Translations under genes and position numbers: made by a program | Notes under the pieces: generated by a model | The model's input: only the letters and a program-made list of their open reading frames with translations | Database searches by the model: none | What the model was told of the DNA's origin: nothing | Shown: positions 53,667 to 64,000 of the stretch, one piece after another | Numbering within the stretch: position 1 is the stretch's first letter | Layout of the letters: each line of letters opens with the position of its first letter | Assembly: GCA_034190875.2 (NCBI GenBank) | Contig: CM067348.1 | Location: 4,553,068 to 4,617,067 of the forward strand | From: Urechis unicinctus | Taxonomy: Eukaryota; Annelida; Polychaeta; Xenopneusta; Urechidae | Reading direction: 5' to 3' | Length of the DNA stretch: 64,000 bases

Positions 53667-55173
53667 TAATAAGATGCTGGATTATTGTTTCACCTTATTG
53701 TGTACCGACTAGGTATGTGGGAGGCGTATATAGCTACAAGGGGTATAGAGATGAGAGGATAAAGAGAGTAAGTTAAAGAGATGAGAAGTGTATAGAATTA
53801 AGAGGGTAAAGAAATGAGAGGGGTACTGAGATGAGGTTTTGTGGATGGAGTGGGGACTTTTTTTTATGATATAGAGTATAACATGCTTCATGTATTAATT
53901 TTTAGTGCCTACCTTAATGATATGCTGGTCTTTTTAGGCAATTTGTTTTTCTTGGTAGTGCAACAATACTTGTAATCAAGTGTTTCATATATTAAGTAAC
54001 ATGTGGTTGACTACCAATCATATATCTCTTAATTGTACTTAATCTTTCATATATATTTCCTTAGTTGAATGCAATATTGCTTGGTGAGAAGCCACATTTT
54101 TGGGTTATTGTGAGCAAGAATGGCTACTTGTGTTTTGCATAATCACCTCATCATTTCCTATATGATGTTCAGCCGTAACGAATAAATTGTTATCGCTTTG
54201 ACCACTTGCTTCTTTCAATAGAGATTTACAGTCATCCAGCAAATAAACTAAGTAATTGGGGCGAAAGGACCACTATGTAACATAGGGACCATCGAATGTA
54301 GCCGAAGAAACCACTGGGTAACGTAAGGAGAAAAATTAAAATTGTTGATTTATTTTTAAATTTTATTACCGAAAAATTCTATTTTTCTCCTTATTCAATC
54401 ATCTTCAACATTGAATTAGATCGCGAAATGCTACCAATGGTTCATAATGGTCACATCTACAACAAATATTATGTTTCTAATCCATGATGACTGAAAATGA
54501 TTAGAATATTTCGGTATTCCGCAAATATTCAAAAATATATATGGGCGCGATAGGTTGGAATTATACGTATAAATTAATGTCTTGACCTTTGTGGACGACC
54601 TTTTTTTTATTCGCATTAAACATTCGACCTAAACTTCATCGTGAATTTATGACGCTTTCCACTCACGAGAGAGCGAGAGTGATTTGAACTCTTTACGGCG
54701 ATAAACTACTGTTGAAATATAGCGGCAACGTGTGAGTTGTCCAGGTAAGAGGTACTTGCGGCAAAAAGTGTTCGCGTATTGGTTCAATAGATTATTTGAC
54801 GAAGAATGTCGAGTGGTTTGAGCACCAGTATCCTAGCTGTAGAGGCTGTACTGTTTGAATGTTATCCTGGAATGTTTAAAATACGATGCTATTAAAATAA
54901 AATTATGTCTCAAAAGACCCCACTTTTTCTGAAACCAGGTAGGGTTACTGGTTCTGTTATGTGCACATGTCTTGTTAAGCTCCTGTATGCTACATCAAAT
55001 ACGCTCATTGGTTACCAGGTTTCACACCTGGCGCCCGGGTGAGAGATATCCAAGCGGATATATAACTACTTAGTTAATCTCAGGTACGACTATAGGTGCA
55101 TATTGTGGTGTAACTTCGAGTAGAGCAAGTATTACGAAACATCTGACCACTAGATCAAAGGTGGGCGAATGAT
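53667..55173. other. Downstream flank of the recombinase gene
   Basis: The last codons of the gene overlap an AATAAA (53658-53663). A purine-rich degenerate tandem repeat (gagatgagagg-type, about 53737-53838) follows. No other gene recognised. Confidence 0.4.
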
Positions 55174-59242
<4,069 letters not shown>

Positions 59243-59342
59243 NNNNNNNNNNNNNNNNNNNNNNNNNNNNNNNNNNNNNNNNNNNNNNNNNNNNNNNNNN
59301 NNNNNNNNNNNNNNNNNNNNNNNNNNNNNNNNNNNNNNNNNN
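59243..59342. other. Assembly gap (100 N)
   Basis: Exactly 100 N. Confidence 0.99.
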
Positions 59343-59968
59343 ATATTTAACGTACATCCAACCTATAAATGAGTTAGTCACAATGTACACAGTCATTTGG
59401 GACACCATATATCTGTAACGTATCATGGTCATGTTCGCATGAAATACGATTACATATATCCATTGCAAGAAGTACCGGCTTCATGTCGCCTCATCAAAAT
59501 GCCATGCAAACTGTATTCAATCTGTTATGAGCATTCGAACCCAACATAATCAGAATAGCACTATGACTTATGCTGTATGTTTGTATATTATCGACAATCT
59601 TTATCAAAAATTCCGATATTTAATCCGAGGCTTTCACACACTATATTTGTATTAAAAACCTTAAAAAACCGTAAGTTTACTTACATTTCCTTTGTTAGAT
59701 AAATTCAACTCTTTTTAGCAATTACAATATAACTAGTCGACATTTTTCGTATCACTCGTTCTCAGAATTTGTGCGTTCATCATTTATTGCACATACTATA
59801 GCTCCCATAACGCCAGTTCAACCATAGAGACACATAATTGGAACGCATCTGCTATAACACGGTAAGAAATGTGCCACTAAGCTATTCCTCAAACTTTATA
59901 ACTAATTGGTTTGAGTTATTAAATACATTTCACAATAGTCGCCTTGCAGTGAATTTCGCAATCCGTAC

Positions 59969-59987
59969 TATATATTATATATATACT

Positions 59988-60066
<79 letters not shown>

Positions 60067-60070
60067 CATT

Positions 60071-60104
<34 letters not shown>

Positions 60105-60326
60105 CCATACATGTATATATATATATGTATATATATATATTTTATATATGAATATATATATATATATGTATATATGAAGTAATATATATGTATATACATA
60201 AATAAAGATATATCTGTATGTGAATATATATATATGTATATTTATACATATAATCTAAGTGAACATATATATATATATATATATAATATATATATCTATA
60301 TATCTATATATATATATATCTCTATA

Positions 60327-60386
<60 letters not shown>
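59969..60386. repeat. (AT)n microsatellite, partly imperfect
   Basis: Pure AT at about 59996-60058 and 60330-60386 with an imperfect middle. Confidence 0.96.
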
Positions 60387-60389
<3 letters not shown>

Positions 60390-60517
60390 GCGAAGGAAAC
60401 GTATGTTTTTCTTTATTTTCAAACAGCGGAGCATTTATTCTATCAGTTCATTGAAATGATATCTTTACCATTATTCGACATCCATTACACTATATAAATA
60501 TTCATTCGACATCTATT

Positions 60518-60521
60518 ACAC

Positions 60522-60601
<80 letters not shown>

Positions 60602-60603
60602 AT
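60518..60603. repeat. (AT)n microsatellite
   Basis: About 85 bp of AT with two gtat/acat interruptions. Confidence 0.96.
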
Positions 60604-60972
60604 TAGCGGTGTATTAAATGACATCGGTGAGATAGTTCGACTTTGTTTGCCTCGTGTTCGACTTGAACCGGTTTTTTATTCATGCAAAATATAATATTCG
60701 TAAAATCACGCAGCATGTAATCTACCCATGAAAATGATCTGCATCTACTTGATAGAGCGTTTTCAATCCTATAAATGTATATATATAGGTCTACGGGGGC
60801 ACTGAAACCTCCACGAAAACCTTAAACCAGACAAAGGCTCAAAGTAGACCATAATATTTTATCGTAGGTTAAAATGTATTAAGCGGGTAGGTACCTGTTT
60901 AATCAACTTAATCGAGGGCTTTCGAGCTTATTTTTCCAGACATTAAGAACCACGAAGCTATAAGTGTCTGAT

Positions 60973-61128
60973 ATGGAAAGGGACAAGTTGAGAGAAAATC
61001 CGGGTAGAAACGGTCCAGTGAGCGCTCGCTGCCCGGGCTTGCTGCAGATGGCACGCTGTGACCCCGATCAGCTGATAGAAGAAATAAGGCGAAGTGTAGG
61101 TACGATTTGGTGTGACGGATCAGATTGA
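60973..61128 (+). CDS. Candidate first coding exon (unrecognised)
   Basis: ATG at 60973 opens a 51-codon frame (MERDKLRENPGRNGPVSARC, later DPDQLIEEIRRSV) of much higher GC content and more normal amino-acid make-up than its AT-rich surroundings. A GTAG|GTACGA donor at 61099/61100 could splice it to an unseen downstream exon. Otherwise it ends at TGA 61126. No family is recognised and no partner exon was found in the remaining 3 kb, so this is only a candidate. Confidence 0.25.
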   Translation: MERDKLRENPGRNGPVSARCPGLLQMARCDPDQLIEEIRRSVGTIWCDGSD

Positions 61129-62683
61129 TTCAGGGTTTTATTATGTTTTTTTATAGTGCTTATTTGTCAAACAAAACGAAATTGATCGTTCTGCGCATGT
61201 GTATTATGACAATATTAGATTATGCATCCCCAAACTCTAGGTTAAGATGTCACCCGCTGTTAAATTTCTGGTAAACTGGACGATAGAGAGGACTTGGTTA
61301 ACTAAAGCTTGCTTACAATGAATGCACGGTAAGCTAAAATAGACTTTTTTCGAGCCTTATTGATTGACATTGCAAGTTTTAAGGATGTAGTTGAAGTTGA
61401 AAAGGGCAGTATGGGGTAGCCCCCTCAGCATGTTTAGCAAATTGAAAACTCAAATGGATTAATGTACATGCTCAAAACAAGCTATACCTCTGGTATGTTT
61501 TCACAAATTTTAAATTAATTTCCTATAAATGCACCATTAGAGGCCAACATATTATAATGAACTGCCATCAGATAAAACAAATATGCTGCTAATCTGTGAT
61601 TATTTAGAAAACCATTTTGGTTCTACACTCTTTTATTTATAAGGCATATATTTTGATGATGCAAAATTAAAGTGAAATACAAAACAACAACAATTTGTTT
61701 CTAGATGTTGTAATATTTCAGCAACAGATACATGCATTATTACAGTGTAAGTGCCAACAGTTTTGGAGAACTGGTCCTGTGTTAAGAATTCTGTTTTAAC
61801 GTTTTTCACAAAGGCTCCTAGCAGTGGCTGCAATAACAAGCTCATTTTGACCTGTAACATCCGCAAATATCTAATTTATTTCACAACATTGAAGTATAAG
61901 ATAAAACCAAAAGAAATTGAAAACTTCACTTTCCTCTAAACTTAATATCAAGGGATATAGGTCAGCTGTATATTAAGGATGTCCTACTTTCCCGTGCCCT
62001 AGGATGGAAAATTAACCTATAGCTTCAAAATAGACTAAATAAACATTACGAAAAGTATAGAAAATCATATCCATGCAGACTGTAAAACATGATTCGCAAG
62101 CTCCACTTGGTTCAAAAGAGCTAGCTGGAAGTGTTGTTGTCAACGAATAACGACAACATTTATATGAATCATAATTAGTCTCAGCCATACCTTTAATGGT
62201 TTAATAGACATTCAGTCATCGGCAAGTAATTCTGACAACATTACATGATGGCGACTACCGTAGAATGTAATCTTGAAGGCGCCTCGACCGTATCATTGCA
62301 ATCGAACTTCGCCTCCACGCGTTACCCGTCTCCCCTTAAACAATGATACATGATAAAAGTAAATCGACTTTGAAATAACGTTTTCGATATCGAGCATGAT
62401 ATATCAGTGGCTTGAATTTGCTACAAGAATGTAACATCTTTTAATAATCCTTTTTGAGGATTAGGTCATACCGGAAAACAGAGATTAAAATTACCAACAG
62501 AAATACGCTAATTATTGTGCATAAACTGTTGAACAAACCGAATTATCAATGAATCGCTCACCTGTTTTGCTCTAATAGCCTACGAAATATAATAAAAAAG
62601 TCAGAGCTATGATAAGATATGAAATTACACTGTATTTGTTTACGGCTGTCATATGAATATAAACCACCGCGTTATATCGAGAT
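61129..62683. other. Non-coding stretch, nothing recognised
   Basis: No supported gene or repeat. Confidence 0.35.
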
Positions 62684-62868
<185 letters not shown>

Positions 62869-64000
62869 TTTCGACAATGATATGGATCGATAGCACAATG
62901 ATGACTACATACAGTGGTGGAGGACCAAAACATACAATACGAAGGTAATAATGTCGTTTGCATATGCGGGAGAGCCAGAGTTTAGCATTCATCGATGTAT
63001 GCCCATCGGAGACTTTCGTCTGAATTATATAACTCTCAAATTTGTTTTATATTTCTTATTTATATTTCCATATAACTGAATGACTGTAACGCAGCGTATA
63101 TGCCAATCAAAATGGTTTAATATGGCACTGTAACAGCCTAAACACATAGCTGGACTTTTGACATATATGTGCTTTGCTCTTGTAAACGTTCGGTCGATGC
63201 AGTTATGTCATCATATTCATAACGTAATGCTTGAGGTCCATGCCAATTAACCTTTGTAAAGAAAAGCGCAATACTTCTGCCTAACTGCGCAATAATTCTG
63301 CCTTACTGCAATTCGCTAATATGGTAAAGCCTGCTTAAATCAATTGGCCGAATCGGGGTCATCTGCATCGCGTATTGTGTATGTAGTACTTAACCAAACA
63401 GTACGTCATGGAGCATTCAATGCAACTGTAGCATATTTGCAATATATAGTGCTTCCATTTGAGCAAAAACAATCATACTCATTTTCCCTAGATTCGAACG
63501 TGAAGTTGTTTTGAATAAATAGGATTGTCACAGTCTAGCATTTTCCCGAGTCGATTAATCTCATGTAAGCAACCAATACCGTACCTCCGTTTAATGTCAC
63601 CGTAAACATTGACTTAAAGGGTTTTCCTGACTCCTGGACTTCTTAAAAGATGGATGTACTCCGGCTTTTGTGATGTTAAAGCAATAATTCAGAATCTAGT
63701 AAGCATATGGTATCATTTACATCTTACTGATTATATTCTCGGCCACCAGTGATGATTCGGTTAGGGCTTGGAAATAATGCATCTGTCAAAACTACACCGT
63801 TTCTTTAATCTAAGCACTGTTGATTTATCCACCGTCTTTGCATTATATTGCCTCCCAAGGAGTCCGCTCCTATCAAAGGCGTGTAAAGCTATTTTATGCG
63901 AAACATCTTATTTTGTATGCATTTTTTAAATGGATAGTGCAAAATTAGTCTTCTTTCCCTTTGGACTCACATAACAGGCTAATACACTGCAGTAAAAGGG
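62869..64000. other. Non-coding stretch to window end
   Basis: Nothing recognised. Confidence 0.35.

Overview
The window is eukaryotic, AT-rich (roughly 60-63% by eye), and looks like a draft assembly of an animal, most likely an aquatic invertebrate. It has GT-AG introns, a complete seven-exon Cys-loop receptor gene, long (AT)n and (CT)n microsatellites, three 100-N assembly gaps (9951-10050, 42213-42312, 59243-59342), and relics of Polinton, Ty3/gypsy, Academ-like, Crypton, LINE and hAT-type elements. The species or phylum cannot be named from sequence alone.

Left end (1-5282): a decayed Maverick/Polinton (adintovirus-like) remnant. The DNA polymerase B gene runs rightward and lacks its middle. 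Facing it on the minus strand are integrase, a small membrane protein, a second capsid-type protein, a basic core-like protein, the major capsid protein and an adenain-like protease. Integrase, major capsid and protease each carry a visible break. Next (5977-8605, minus) is an intact 420-residue nicotinic-type ligand-gated channel subunit whose seven exons join in consistent phase, followed upstream by a decayed partial copy (about 9385-9900).

12.7-15.95 kb holds an internally deleted, Academ-like DNA transposon with about 262-bp terminal inverted repeats. From about 17.8 to 40 kb lies a set of three to four diverged copies of a multi-kilobase unit. Aligning the copies by eye shows conserved minus-strand reading frames (cysteine-rich blocks, candidate signal-peptide exons, a shared TATA-like site). 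I read this as an unrecognised, partly decayed gene family and consider it the most novel content here. A Ty3/gypsy element (19576-23369, 113-bp LTRs, target duplication GTTAC) is inserted between the first two copies.

40-46 kb is dominated by AT and CT microsatellites plus a LINE fragment. At 51.1-53.7 kb (plus) is a multi-exon tyrosine-recombinase gene of Crypton type with an acidic linker and C-terminal tail, and a 216-bp hAT-like MITE in one intron. The remainder (53.7-64 kb) is mostly microsatellite and otherwise non-coding as far as can be seen. No rRNA, tRNA or CRISPR array was found.
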